Part shown: piece by piece, positions 8,268 through 17,143 of the stretch | Layout of the letters: each line of letters begins with the position of its first letter | Numbering within the stretch: the first letter of the stretch is position 1 | Source: CAYPTB01 sp964413535 | GTDB taxonomy: Bacteria > Planctomycetota > UBA1135 > GCA-002686595 | Assembly (NCBI GenBank): GCA_964413535.1 | Contig: CAYPTB010000022.1 | Location: forward strand, 1 to 63,435 | Direction: 5' to 3' | Length of the DNA: 63,435 nt | Made by a program: the position numbers and the translations under genes | The notes under the pieces: model-generated | Database searches by the model: none | The model's input: the letters and a program-made list of their open reading frames with translations, nothing else | What the model was told of the DNA's origin: nothing

Positions 8268-8382
8268 GGGAGGTGAGTACGGAGCCAGTCCAATTCTTCA
8301 CCTCACCGCGCCAGGGTGTTGCGGAGCGCAGGGGCCTTGCGCGGTGAGGTGAAGAATTGGACTGGCTCCGTACTCACCTCCC
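8268..8382. repeat. Perfect 44-bp inverted repeat with a 27-nt loop
   Basis: The arms 8268-8311 and 8339-8382 are exact reverse complements over 44 bp. The repeat lies in the 196-bp divergent region between glnS (minus) and the spermidine-synthase-like gene (plus), so both genes carry the same 44 bp in their leaders, about 26 bp from one start and 55 bp from the other. There is no T-run, so it is not a typical terminator. Possible readings are a foldback or MITE-like insertion, a duplicated control element, or an assembly artefact. Confidence 0.9.
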
Positions 8383-8437
8383 ACCGCTAGACTCGCGCGC
8401 CCTCGTCCCCGCACGAGCCCCGTCCCCCGCCCGGCCC

Positions 8438-11206
8438 ATGCCGTTCCTCTGCACCGGCCTCGCCCTCGTGGCGGGCTCCGTCATCCTGCTCCAGATCGCG
8501 TTGACGCGCGTCTTCGCGATCACCATGTGGCACCACCTGGCCTACATGGTGATCTCCCTCGCGTTGCTCGGCTTCGGCGCGGCGGGGAGCCTCCTGACGG
8601 CGCGGCGCAGCGGCGCGGGGACCGCGAATCCCGCCGGGGCGCTCGCGGCGCTCTCCGGCGCCTACGGCCTGTCGGTGTTCGCGGCCTTCTTCCTCGTGTC
8701 GCAGGTGCAGGTCGACACGCTCGAGATCTGGAGCGACAAGCAGAACGTCCTGCGGCTCGGGCTCACGGCCGCGGCCGTGTTCGTTCCGTTCTTCTTCGCG
8801 GGCGCGGCCGTGGGGCTCGCGCTCACGCGCTTCGCGAAGCACGCGAACCGCCTGTACTCCTTCGATCTCCTGGGCTCGGCGCTGGGCGGCGCGGCGAGCG
8901 TCTGGATCCTCGCGCGCGAGGGCGGCAGCGCGGCGGTGCTCCTGGCCGGATGCATGGGCGCGGCGGGCGGCTCCGCCTTCGCCCTCGCGGCCGGGCGCAA
9001 GGCGTTCCTCGTCTCCTGCCTCCCGCTCGCGCTGTGCGCCGGCGTCTTCGCGGCCTTCGTCGCCGGCCCGCTGCGCGACCGCTGGCAGATCCCCTTCGCT
9101 CCCGGCAAGGAGTTCACGCGCTATCAGGACCGCCTGGACGAGCTCGATCGCATCCCGAGCTCGACGGCGGAGGTCGAGGTCGGCCCGCTGCAGCGGCTGC
9201 CGCCCCTGATCGGCGGCGACTTCGGTCTGCAGTGGCTGCGCGCGATCGACGACCTGGGACGATTGATCGGGCAGGACGGCTCGGCGCCCACGACCATGTA
9301 CAAGGACGCCGCGCGCTTCGCGGAGATGCCCTTCCTGCGCGACACGCAGGCGGCGAGCGCCTACACCTGCCGCGAGGCGACGGGCGCGGGAGAGCCCAAG
9401 GTGCTCGTGATCGGCGTCGGCGGCGGAGCGGACGTCATGGTTGCGCTCGAGCACGGCGCCCGGCACGTGACCGCGGTCGAGATCAACCGCGCCATGATCG
9501 ACGTCGTCTCGGAACGCTACGACGATTTCCTGGGTGGCTTGTTCCGGCCCGGCGCGCACCCGTTCTCCGACAAGATCGAGCTCGTGCACGGCGAGGGACG
9601 CGCGTTCGTGCGGGGGACGGACGAGCGCTACGACGTGATCCAGATGAGCGGCGTGGACTCGTTCACCGCGCTCTCCACCGGCGCCTACACGCTCTCCGAG
9701 AGCTACCTCTACACCGTGGAGGCGGTGAAGGACTTCTACGCCCACCTCGAGGAGGGCGGCTACGTCAACTACTCGCGCTTCATCCTGAGCTTCCCGCAGC
9801 AGCCGCGCGAGTCGCTGCGCCTCGCGAACATCGCGTACACGGCGCTCGACGAGCTCGGCATCGCGGATCCGTCGACGCACATCGCCGTCTTCCGCGGGCA
9901 GATCTGGGCCTCGACGCTCATCAAGCGCGGAGCGTTCACGCCGGCCGAGCTCGCCGCGCTGGAGGAGCTCGCCGCGCGAAACGGCTTCTGGGGGCTCGTC
10001 TTCGATCCGCTGCGCCCGCCCGCGCGCTCCGACGAGCCGCACCCGGGGACCGATCGGGTCGCGCAGTGGGACTTCCATGTCGCCGTGACCGAGCGGCGCG
10101 TCGCGGGCCTCGAGAAGCTGCACGCGCCCCATGACGTCGTCCTCCAGTTGACCGACGCCTTCCGGCTCGCGTTCGCCGGCGATCGCGCCGGCGCGGAGCA
10201 CCTCGTGCGCGAGCTCACCGAGCCGCTCCCCGTGCCGGAACGCGAGCAGGCCGACGCGACCCTGCGCAAGCTCGTCGAGGAGACCGCGACGCGCGCCAGG
10301 TTGAACGACGCGTCGTTCGATCACTCGCTCGAGTGCTACTCGACCCTGCTGCGCGGAACGGCGGACGAGCGCGCGGCGTTCGTGGCAGGCTACGAGTACG
10401 ACCTCTCGCCGTGCACCGACGACGACCCGTTCTTCTTCAACTACTACCGCTACCGGAACCTCTTGAAGAAGGAGCGCTCGAAGGCCGTCACGGACCTCGC
10501 CTACACGCACGATTACCCCGTGGGACACGTCGTGCTCGTGTCGTCGCTCTTGCAGATCACGCTCGTCGCGCTGCTCTTGATCCTCCTGCCGCTCGCGCGC
10601 GTGTCGCGCCGCGGCGCACCGACGGGCGCGCGCATCCAGGTCTTCCTGTACTTCGCCGCGCTCGGTGCGGGCTTCATGTTCGTCGAGATCGTGCTGATGC
10701 AGAAGATGGTGCTCTTCCTCGGGCACCCGACCCACGCGGTCACCGTCGTGCTCACCGCGTTGCTCGCATTCGCCGGCCTGGGCTCGCTGCTCGCCGCCCG
10801 CTTCGACGCGCGCCGGGCGGCGCCGTTCCGCTGGCTCGCGCTCGTCGTCCCCCTGTGCGTGCTGCTCGAGGCGGCTCTCGTCGACCGCGTCCTGCCCGAG
10901 CTGCTCGGCCTCCCGTTCGCGGGGCGCGTCGCCGCGGTCGTGGCGCTGCTCGCCCCGCTCGGGCTCGTGCTCGGCATGCCCTTCCCGCTCGGGCTGCGGC
11001 GCATCGCGGCGCGCTGGCCGGAGCTCTTGCCCTGGGCCTGGGCCATCAACGCCTTCCTCTCCGTCTTCACCTCGATCTTCTGCATCCTGCTCGGGATGGC
11101 GCTCGGCTTCTCGGCGGTGCTCGTCGTCGCGGCGTTCGTGTATGCGGCGGGGCTCGTCGTCTTCGCGGGTCCGAGCGGGGACGGGCGCGCGCGGGCCGCG
11201 GCCTGA
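8438..11206 (+). CDS. Polytopic membrane protein with spermidine-synthase-like methyltransferase fold
   Basis: About 922 residues. The N-terminal part (residues 1-215) has several hydrophobic segments (for example GLALVAGSVILLQIALTRVF). A soluble spermidine/spermine synthase-like Rossmann domain follows, with the SAM-type glycine motif VLVIGVGGGADV near residue 320 and acidic VTAVEINRAMIDV. A C-terminal membrane block lies from about residue 695 to 915. This is a known but uncharacterised architecture in GC-rich bacteria. The aminopropyl acceptor and product are unknown, and true polyamine synthesis is doubtful. The start was set at the ATG at 8438 (MPFLCTGLAL), because the upstream codons come from the inverted repeat. 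Its neighbours give no functional clue. Confidence 0.8.
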   Translation: MPFLCTGLALVAGSVILLQIALTRVFAITMWHHLAYMVISLALLGFGAAGSLLTARRSGAGTANPAGALAALSGAYGLSVFAAFFLVSQVQVDTLEIWSDKQNVLRLGLTAAAVFVPFFFAGAAVGLALTRFAKHANRLYSFDLLGSALGGAASVWILAREGGSAAVLLAGCMGAAGGSAFALAAGRKAFLVSCLPLALCAGVFAAFVAGPLRDRWQIPFAPGKEFTRYQDRLDELDRIPSSTAEVEVGPLQRLPPLIGGDFGLQWLRAIDDLGRLIGQDGSAPTTMYKDAARFAEMPFLRDTQAASAYTCREATGAGEPKVLVIGVGGGADVMVALEHGARHVTAVEINRAMIDVVSERYDDFLGGLFRPGAHPFSDKIELVHGEGRAFVRGTDERYDVIQMSGVDSFTALSTGAYTLSESYLYTVEAVKDFYAHLEEGGYVNYSRFILSFPQQPRESLRLANIAYTALDELGIADPSTHIAVFRGQIWASTLIKRGAFTPAELAALEELAARNGFWGLVFDPLRPPARSDEPHPGTDRVAQWDFHVAVTERRVAGLEKLHAPHDVVLQLTDAFRLAFAGDRAGAEHLVRELTEPLPVPEREQADATLRKLVEETATRARLNDASFDHSLECYSTLLRGTADERAAFVAGYEYDLSPCTDDDPFFFNYYRYRNLLKKERSKAVTDLAYTHDYPVGHVVLVSSLLQITLVALLLILLPLARVSRRGAPTGARIQVFLYFAALGAGFMFVEIVLMQKMVLFLGHPTHAVTVVLTALLAFAGLGSLLAARFDARRAAPFRWLALVVPLCVLLEAALVDRVLPELLGLPFAGRVAAVVALLAPLGLVLGMPFPLGLRRIAARWPELLPWAWAINAFLSVFTSIFCILLGMALGFSAVLVVAAFVYAAGLVVFAGPSGDGRARAAA

Positions 11207-11309
11207 TGCGGGCTCCTTCGAGCGCTGCGCGTTCCGCCGCAGGACGCTAGAAAAACCTCTTCCAAGCGCCACGCACTGCTCGCCCTCTCGCTCGCCTTCC
11301 CCCGCCCCG

Positions 11310-13010
11310 ATGAACACGATCCTTTCGACGCTGCTCGTGCTCCTGCCGCCGGTCGGGCAGGCGGAACCCGACCCCGCCACGACGCCGATCGCCGCCGTCG
11401 AGGACCCCGTGGAGCGCGCCCGGCGCATCGCGTCGGAGCTCGCGCGCTTCGGCTACCCGATCGACCTCGAGCGGCTCGCGTTCGCCACGAAGACGCCGGA
11501 GGGGTGCTACGCCGACCTGGACGCGCAGCAGGACTTGCTCACGCCGCCCGGCCGCTTCGAGCTCGCGCACCGCTTCCTCTCGGGGCTCGGCCTCCCGGCC
11601 GGCGACGATCCCGCCCAGTTGCGCGCCGAGGTCGTACGAGCCTTCGCGCAGGCCTTCCCCGCCTACTACCAAGTCGGCGCGAACGAGCTCGTGTTCGTCG
11701 AGAACACGGCCGCGCGCCTCGACGCCGGGCTCGGCGGCCTCGACCGCCTGGTCGCGCACGAGCTCGTTCACGCGCACCAGGAGCAACAGGCCGGAGTCGT
11801 GCGGCTCCTCACCGAGCGCAAGACGAGCGAGGACCTGCGCGTCGTGCATGTATTGATGGAAGGCGAAGCGGAGCTCGTGTCGACCGCCTGGCAGCTCGGC
11901 TCGACGGATCCCGACGACCTCGAGCTCGAGGACGCCTCGGAGGAGCTCGCGCGGATGCTCTCGGGCGAAGCCCTGGTCGCCGTGTACGGCGCGGGGCGGC
12001 GCTTCCTGCTCGAACGCTACCGCGCCGGCGGCTTCGAGGCCGTGCGCGGCGTGTTCGCAGACCTACCCGCGTCCACCGAGCAGATCCTGCACCCCGCGAA
12101 GCTCGGGCTCGACCGACCCACGCCCGTGGAGCTGCCAGAGCTGCCGCTCGCCACGGTCGTCCAGGACGTGCAGGGCGAGCTCGAGACCTATCGCGTGCTG
12201 CTCGCGCTGGGCGAGCCGCGCGCGAGCGCCTGGCCGGCGGCTGCCGGTTGGGACGGCGACAGCCTGTGGCTCGGGCGCGGCGCGAACGGCGAGGAAGCGG
12301 TCGTGTGGCGCACGCTGTGGGACCGCGAAGAGGACGCAGCGGCCTTCGCGCGCGTGCTCGAGAACCGCGCGCAGGGGAAGCTCCTGCGCTCGTGGCGGCG
12401 CGTCGACTGGTATCGCTGCAGCGACGACGAGCTCGCGCGCGAAGTCGAAGCGCGCCTCGGCGCCAGCCCGCCCGCGGGCGCGCCCGAGCCATCCGACGGC
12501 GCGAGCACCGCCGCGGCCGAGGCCGCCTTCGCGGCCGCGCTCGCCCGCGGCTCGGTCGCGGTGGGCGGGCGCTGGACCTTCCCCGAGCACGGCCTCTCGC
12601 TGCCCATCCCCGAGGGCTTCGCGGTCGTGGAGGTGAACGGCGTGCGCGTGCTCCAGGACACGCTCTCCGACGCGAACTTCCGCTCCAACATCAACGTCCA
12701 GGTCACGAAGCTCCCCGCCGCGTCGCGCATCGAGGATCTGGTCGAGCCCAACCGACGCGAGATCGAAGACTTCGACCTCGAGGTCCTCGCCCTGGACGTG
12801 ACGCGCATCGCCGGCCGCGGAGCGCTCGATCTCGAGTACGCCGGGCGCTTCCCGGGCGCGCCGTTCGACATGCACTTCGTCGCCGTGCTGATCCTCGACG
12901 GACGCAAACAGATCGTCGTCACCGGCACCGCGGCCGAAGAGGACTGGGAGGCGCACGGTCCGCTGTTGCGCCGCGCGCTGGCGGGGATCGAGCTCGGAAA
13001 CGGCGAGTGA
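11310..13010 (+). CDS. Secreted zinc metallopeptidase-like protein (HELVH)
   Basis: 566-residue exported protein of unknown substrate. The ATG at 11310 gives a short signal peptide (MNTILSTLLVLLPPVGQAEP). The zinc motif HELVH lies at about residues 150-154 in LDRLVAHELVHAHQEQQ, and EGEAELVSTAW some 40 residues later could supply a third ligand. The remaining C-terminal half (about 400-566) contains a separate domain resembling lipoprotein-type domains that probe membrane association, but I cannot name it. The gene stands alone between convergent and tandem genes. The peptidase call rests on the motif and its context. Confidence 0.65.
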   Translation: MNTILSTLLVLLPPVGQAEPDPATTPIAAVEDPVERARRIASELARFGYPIDLERLAFATKTPEGCYADLDAQQDLLTPPGRFELAHRFLSGLGLPAGDDPAQLRAEVVRAFAQAFPAYYQVGANELVFVENTAARLDAGLGGLDRLVAHELVHAHQEQQAGVVRLLTERKTSEDLRVVHVLMEGEAELVSTAWQLGSTDPDDLELEDASEELARMLSGEALVAVYGAGRRFLLERYRAGGFEAVRGVFADLPASTEQILHPAKLGLDRPTPVELPELPLATVVQDVQGELETYRVLLALGEPRASAWPAAAGWDGDSLWLGRGANGEEAVVWRTLWDREEDAAAFARVLENRAQGKLLRSWRRVDWYRCSDDELAREVEARLGASPPAGAPEPSDGASTAAAEAAFAAALARGSVAVGGRWTFPEHGLSLPIPEGFAVVEVNGVRVLQDTLSDANFRSNINVQVTKLPAASRIEDLVEPNRREIEDFDLEVLALDVTRIAGRGALDLEYAGRFPGAPFDMHFVAVLILDGRKQIVVTGTAAEEDWEAHGPLLRRALAGIELGNGE

Positions 13011-13134
13011 GCGCGCCTCGAGGCCGGCAGTCCGTGGAAGAAGTGGATCGCAGTGGGCGAAGCTGCGTTCGATCCGTTCGCCCCGCCCTTTCATCAGGGC
13101 CCTACCGCTCGACGCCGGGCTCGGCGCCTACGAG

Positions 13135-13635
13135 TCACGGCGACTCTCTCAACGGGCTGCTGGTCGGGCGCGTCGCGCTCTGCGCCTGCTTGCCTTCCAC
13201 GGCGGCCTTGATGTCGCTCAAGTCCTTGCCGCACGCCTTGCGCGTCGCGCCTTTGAACATCCAGCCCATCAGGAAACACATGAGCCTGGCCGACGTCGTC
13301 ACGGGCTCTCCCGAGAAGCGCATGGTCAATTCCGTTCCGCCGGCTTTCTCCGCGAGCGAGAGCGTTGCAACGTAGATCGCGCCGTGGCTCTCCGCCCGCG
13401 TCTTGTAGAACTCGGGCTCGACCGCGTCGGTGATCCACATGATCTCGGTGGCGGTCTTCCCGAACATCGTGCGGGTCTCCTTCCACTTGAGCCCCACCAG
13501 CCCGGACGCCGGCCGCTCGAGGATCTCGACCTTCTCGATCCCGCTGATCGTTTGCGGAGCGTGCTCGATGTCCGTGATCCGCTTCCAGACGACTGCCCGG
13601 GGAGCGTGAATCAGAACGCTGGTCGCCACTTCCAT
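13135..13635 (-). CDS. SRPBCC / polyketide-cyclase-like protein
   Basis: 166 residues with the START-like helix-grip fold. Its N-terminus MEVATSVLIHAPRAVVWKRI is the usual first strand and helix of the family, followed by ISGIEKVEILERP, and the C-terminal long helix contains MRFSGEPVTTSARLMCFLMGWMF. Such proteins bind hydrophobic ligands in the cytosol, but no ligand can be deduced here. It converges with the upstream metallopeptidase gene (124-bp gap), and a MITE-like element lies just upstream of its promoter. Confidence 0.75.
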   Translation of the reverse strand: MEVATSVLIHAPRAVVWKRITDIEHAPQTISGIEKVEILERPASGLVGLKWKETRTMFGKTATEIMWITDAVEPEFYKTRAESHGAIYVATLSLAEKAGGTELTMRFSGEPVTTSARLMCFLMGWMFKGATRKACGKDLSDIKAAVEGKQAQSATRPTSSPLRESP

Positions 13636-13704
13636 GCTCGGCTCTCCTCTCGAAAGACTGTCTTGCCGGCCCGCTCGAAGGCAAGAGGGTAGCCGAGCGC
13701 CACG

Positions 13705-13867
13705 CCTAGCAGCCTGTTGAAGAAGTGCTCCGGATGCCAGGGGTCCGACATCCGCTTCGGTGTGGTGCCCGGGAACGCAGGCGAATGGGTGAAGAGGCTC
13801 TCGGGTGCCGCACTGGAGTGGAGGACGGGTTCATGGCGCCGGATGACTTCTTCGACGGGCTGCTAGG
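13705..13867. mobile_element. 163-bp MITE-like element with 29-bp terminal inverted repeats
   Basis: The left end (13705-13733, starting CCTAGCAGCCTGTTGAAGAA) and right end (13839-13867) are inverted repeats matching at 25 of 29 positions. The interior of about 105 bp is non-coding. The ends resemble those of some DDE insertion sequences. Its right end contains the TAG stop codon of the adjacent glycosyltransferase gene. No transposase is encoded, so mobility would need a trans-acting enzyme. Confidence 0.65.
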
Positions 13868-15635
13868 GCGCTTCTCCGTCGGACCGCGCGTCGTCGGGAG
13901 CGAGGTCGAGCTCCACGCGCTCGAGCGCACCGCCCGCCGCGTGCGCCGCGATGCGCTGCTCGAAGTCGCGCCAGGCCGCCGCGGGCGCCAACCCGGGCGG
14001 GAGCGCGCGCCACACGAACAGGTAGCGCAGCTCCCCGTCCGGCTCCACCGCTCGCGCGACAAGGACGACCTCGTAGACCTCCAGCACGTACTCGTCCTCG
14101 AGCGCGTAGGCCGCGAGGTTCCTGCGCGAGAGCGCGACCTTCTCCGTGAGCTCGGCGCGCGACGCGGCCGAGTGGAAGTTCGCGCGCAGGAAGGTCGGCC
14201 GGTGCCCGCGTTCGAGGAACCACTCGAAGGAGACCGGATGGTCGTGACCGGGCATGCGGTCGCTGATGTCGGCGGGCGGCGGCAACAGCGCGACCTCGCG
14301 CGTGACGAGCCCGAGGCGGTCGAACACGAACAGGTTCGAGTAGTAGCCGATGGCGCCGATGGCGGAGAGCAGGATGGAATCGCCCGGCCGCGAGATCTGC
14401 GCGAGCGCGCGGCCGCGCTGGACCCAGCGCTGCGTCTCGAGCTTCTGGCGCCGCCAGTACGCGAACTCGCTCGGGATGCCCTCGAGTTGCGCGCGGAAGT
14501 CGAGCGCGCGCCGCACGGACGCGGGCACGAGGTGCAGGTCCCACGCGGGCAGCAGCGAGAGCACGGCGAGCCCGAGCGCCGTCGCCGTGCACGCCGCTCG
14601 TCCGCCGGCGCGGCGCACGTCCTCGAGCAGGTAGCCCCAGGCCAGCGCCCCGAACGCGAGGCCCGGCGCGAGGAAGCGCCCGAAGGCCATGAAGTCGCCG
14701 CTCACGAGGATCGCGAAAACCGGGAAGCCGAGGGCGAAGACGAGCACGGCGGCGCCCACCGGACGGCGCGCGCGCGCGAGGCCCGCCGCGGCGCCGAGCG
14801 GGATGGCGCAGAGGGAGAGCGTCGTCAAGTGCTGCACGGCGACGTAGCGCAGGCCGCGCGCGAGCCGGTCCGAGCGCAGTCCGCCCGCGAGCTTCGCCGA
14901 CGCGCTGCTCTGCAGGAAGGCCCCGTAGGTGTGGAGGCGCCAGGCCGTGAAGAGCGCGAAGCCGAGCCCGGCGACGGCGAGCGCGACGCACAGCGCGCGC
15001 GCGATCGGCTCGCGCCGCGCGCGGCGCGAGGCCCAGGCCGCCGCGAGGACCAGCGCTCCCCAGTACACCCCCTCCTGCCGCGACAGCGCAGCGAGGAGCA
15101 CGAGCAACCCGCCCGCCAGACCGTGAGCGCGCCGCGCGAGCACGAGCCGCTCGAAGGCGGCGAACAGGACGAGCGCGAAGGTCATGGTCTCGAGCCCGCC
15201 CGTCGACCACACCGCGAACGGCGTGCAGCAGGCGAGGACCAGCGTCGCGCCGAACGCGACCGGGCGCGAGAGCGCGAGCGGACCGCGCAGCGCGCGGAAC
15301 ACGAGCAAGAGGAGCAGCGAGCCCGCGAGCGCCGACACGGCCGGCATCACGCGCGTCGGATCGCCGCCGAAGCGCTCCACGCAGGCCGCCAGGGCCACCC
15401 ACGGGTAGTTCGAGAAGCCCTCGACCGGCAAGTGCTCGCCGGGGTTGTAGCGCAGCCCGTTCCCCTCAGCCAGGTTGCGCGCGTAGCGGAAGCTGATGTA
15501 GGCGTCGTCGGTCACGAACCAGAAGCGCGCGACGAGGCACACGTGCACGAGCCACGCGGTCACAAAGGCGAGCGCGTCGCGCGAGGTCTCGGCGCCGCGC
15601 CAATGGCCGAGAACGGGCGCGGGCGCTTCCCTCAC
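13863..15635 (-). CDS. Membrane glycosyltransferase-like protein (ArnT/PMT superfamily)
   Basis: 590-residue polytopic membrane protein. The N-terminal region has the acidic first-loop motif WFVTDDAYISFRYARNLAEG followed by VEGFSNYPWVAL, as in lipid-linked sugar transferases of the GT39/ArnT type and related LPS proteins. About ten hydrophobic segments follow, then a periplasmic C-terminal domain (about 390-590). The GTG start at 15635 is six bases after the stop of the upstream membrane-protein gene, so the two form an operon. The stop codon lies inside the end of a MITE-like element, so the last residues may have been altered by its insertion. Donor and acceptor are unknown. Confidence 0.8.
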   Translation of the reverse strand: MREAPAPVLGHWRGAETSRDALAFVTAWLVHVCLVARFWFVTDDAYISFRYARNLAEGNGLRYNPGEHLPVEGFSNYPWVALAACVERFGGDPTRVMPAVSALAGSLLLLLVFRALRGPLALSRPVAFGATLVLACCTPFAVWSTGGLETMTFALVLFAAFERLVLARRAHGLAGGLLVLLAALSRQEGVYWGALVLAAAWASRRARREPIARALCVALAVAGLGFALFTAWRLHTYGAFLQSSASAKLAGGLRSDRLARGLRYVAVQHLTTLSLCAIPLGAAAGLARARRPVGAAVLVFALGFPVFAILVSGDFMAFGRFLAPGLAFGALAWGYLLEDVRRAGGRAACTATALGLAVLSLLPAWDLHLVPASVRRALDFRAQLEGIPSEFAYWRRQKLETQRWVQRGRALAQISRPGDSILLSAIGAIGYYSNLFVFDRLGLVTREVALLPPPADISDRMPGHDHPVSFEWFLERGHRPTFLRANFHSAASRAELTEKVALSRRNLAAYALEDEYVLEVYEVVLVARAVEPDGELRYLFVWRALPPGLAPAAAWRDFEQRIAAHAAGGALERVELDLAPDDARSDGEAP

Positions 15636-15641
15636 GTGCGC

Positions 15642-16373
15642 TCAGCTCTCCGACACGTTCACGACGCGCGTCGCGCCCAGCAAGCGTTCGATCGCGACCA
15701 TGCGCCGCCCGAGGAAGGGCACGTGCTCGATCTTCGCCACGACCTGGCCCTCGCGCCGGATCACGAGCGTTCCGCCGCCGAATGTCAGGAGCAGCTCCAG
15801 GATGTCGGGCACCTCGCGGCTGACCGTGCTGCCCTCGCGCGGGAAGCTCTGGTCACGGCCCCAGGGCTGCACGTAGTGGACGAACTCGTTCGCCTCGAGA
15901 CGCCAGTAGTCGAAGCGCGGCTGCACGAGCCCGAGCAGGAAGAGCACGCACAGGATGCTCCCCATCACGAAGTACGCGTCGGTCGAGAGCGTCACGTCGA
16001 GCGACGCGATCCAGCCCGTCAGGGCGCCGGCGACGGAGATCTCCTTCAAGGACGCGACCCAGGCGAGCAGCGCGAGCAGCAGGAACACGAGCAGCGTGAT
16101 GGTGAACTTCTTCTGATCGAGGTCCGTGACGATCACGAGCAGGTTGAACGTCCACACGCCCACCGCGACGAGCCCCAGCGCGCCCGACGGCGCGTCGTGG
16201 AAGGCCTGCACGACGCCGCACACGAGGAACGCGAAGAGCGACGGCCAGAAGTAGACGATCATCGGGAAGGAGGCGACCGGCACGGCCTCCTTGGCGAGGT
16301 CGATACCGGTCGGGAAGTACACCTCCCAGATCGACTCCTTCACCAAGGTCTTCTCCCCGCTCGCGTCCGTCAT
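15642..16373 (-). CDS. Hypothetical membrane protein in glycosyltransferase operon
   Basis: 243 residues beginning MTDASGEKTLVKES, with AGGAGG 7 nt before the ATG at 16373. There are about four hydrophobic segments between residues 30 and 150 and a C-terminal soluble part of about 85 residues rich in beta-prone sequence. No family was recognised. The small gap to the downstream glycosyltransferase suggests they act together at the membrane. Confidence 0.7.
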   Translation of the reverse strand: MTDASGEKTLVKESIWEVYFPTGIDLAKEAVPVASFPMIVYFWPSLFAFLVCGVVQAFHDAPSGALGLVAVGVWTFNLLVIVTDLDQKKFTITLLVFLLLALLAWVASLKEISVAGALTGWIASLDVTLSTDAYFVMGSILCVLFLLGLVQPRFDYWRLEANEFVHYVQPWGRDQSFPREGSTVSREVPDILELLLTFGGGTLVIRREGQVVAKIEHVPFLGRRMVAIERLLGATRVVNVSES

Positions 16374-16525
16374 CCGCACGCCTCCTTCGGATTCGCCCTT
16401 CTCACGCTCCACGACGCGCGCCGAGAGTAGGGCGCGCGGACGATCCTCACAACTGGCGTCGCGCCGTTGCGACGCGAGTTCGCTCGACCGCTGGCGTGGG
16501 AGCGGCGAGTCGACGTAGGCGGGCT

Positions 16526-16987
16526 CTAGCCCAGCCCACTTTCCCGCGACAGGGCGGCGCGGCCGTCGCGCCCGAAGGAGACGGCGACGAAGAAGAGCGC
16601 GAGGGCGGCGAAGCTCGTGGGGATCACGAACCAGCACGCGAGCGAGATCGCGAGGAAGCCCACGAGGAAGAGCGCGTAGACGGCGCGCACGCGCGTGAGC
16701 AGGATCGGGCCGCGGTCCGGGGCCGTCGCCAGCACGATCGCGGCGAGGCCGAGCGCGATCGCGCCCACGACGAAGAACAGGTGGAAGCCGTCCGAGAGCT
16801 CGTGCGTCGAGCGCGTCGCGCCGGGCAGGGCGAACTTCACCTCGTCGAGGAGGCGGAAGAGCGCGCGCTCGTCGTCCGTCGCGGGCGCCGGCTCGTTCAG
16901 GAACGCCGCCAGGTGCGCGGCGCCGGTCAGGACGAGCACGACTCCGGCGGCGAGGAACCAACGGTACCGAGGGCCTACAGCGTTCAT
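16526..16987 (-). CDS. Small four-helix membrane protein
   Basis: 153 residues with four hydrophobic segments (near 10-28, 66-86, 98-118 and 120-140). A short acidic periplasmic loop with DDERALFRLLDEVKF lies between the first two. It resembles small conserved membrane proteins of the LIC_13387 type, but no function is known. It is divergent from the sigma-fusion gene at 17144, with 156 bp between them. Confidence 0.65.
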   Translation of the reverse strand: MNAVGPRYRWFLAAGVVLVLTGAAHLAAFLNEPAPATDDERALFRLLDEVKFALPGATRSTHELSDGFHLFFVVGAIALGLAAIVLATAPDRGPILLTRVRAVYALFLVGFLAISLACWFVIPTSFAALALFFVAVSFGRDGRAALSRESGLG

Positions 16988-17143
16988 GGCGCGGCATGAT
17001 GCGAGCGGCCGCGGCCCCGTGCCAGCGCCGGGTCGGCCCCGCCCATCTTGTCGCCGACGAGATCGGCCGGGCGGGCCCGTTCCGCGAGAATTCGCCCGGG
17101 AGCTGAAACGCTCGCCGCCTCGGCTCCATCCTGGAGGTGAGCC

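Noticed and set aside
8268..8382. Rho-independent terminator
   Set aside because: It lies upstream of both genes and lacks a T-run. It is also much longer than terminator stems.
8387..11428. Long antisense open frame opposite the spermidine-synthase-like gene
   Set aside because: Its predicted protein is Arg/Glu/Gly-rich without domains, and the opposite strand encodes a clear membrane protein. Long antisense frames are expected at this GC content. The same applies to antisense frames opposite glnS, the cytochromes, the sigma fusions and the efflux operon.
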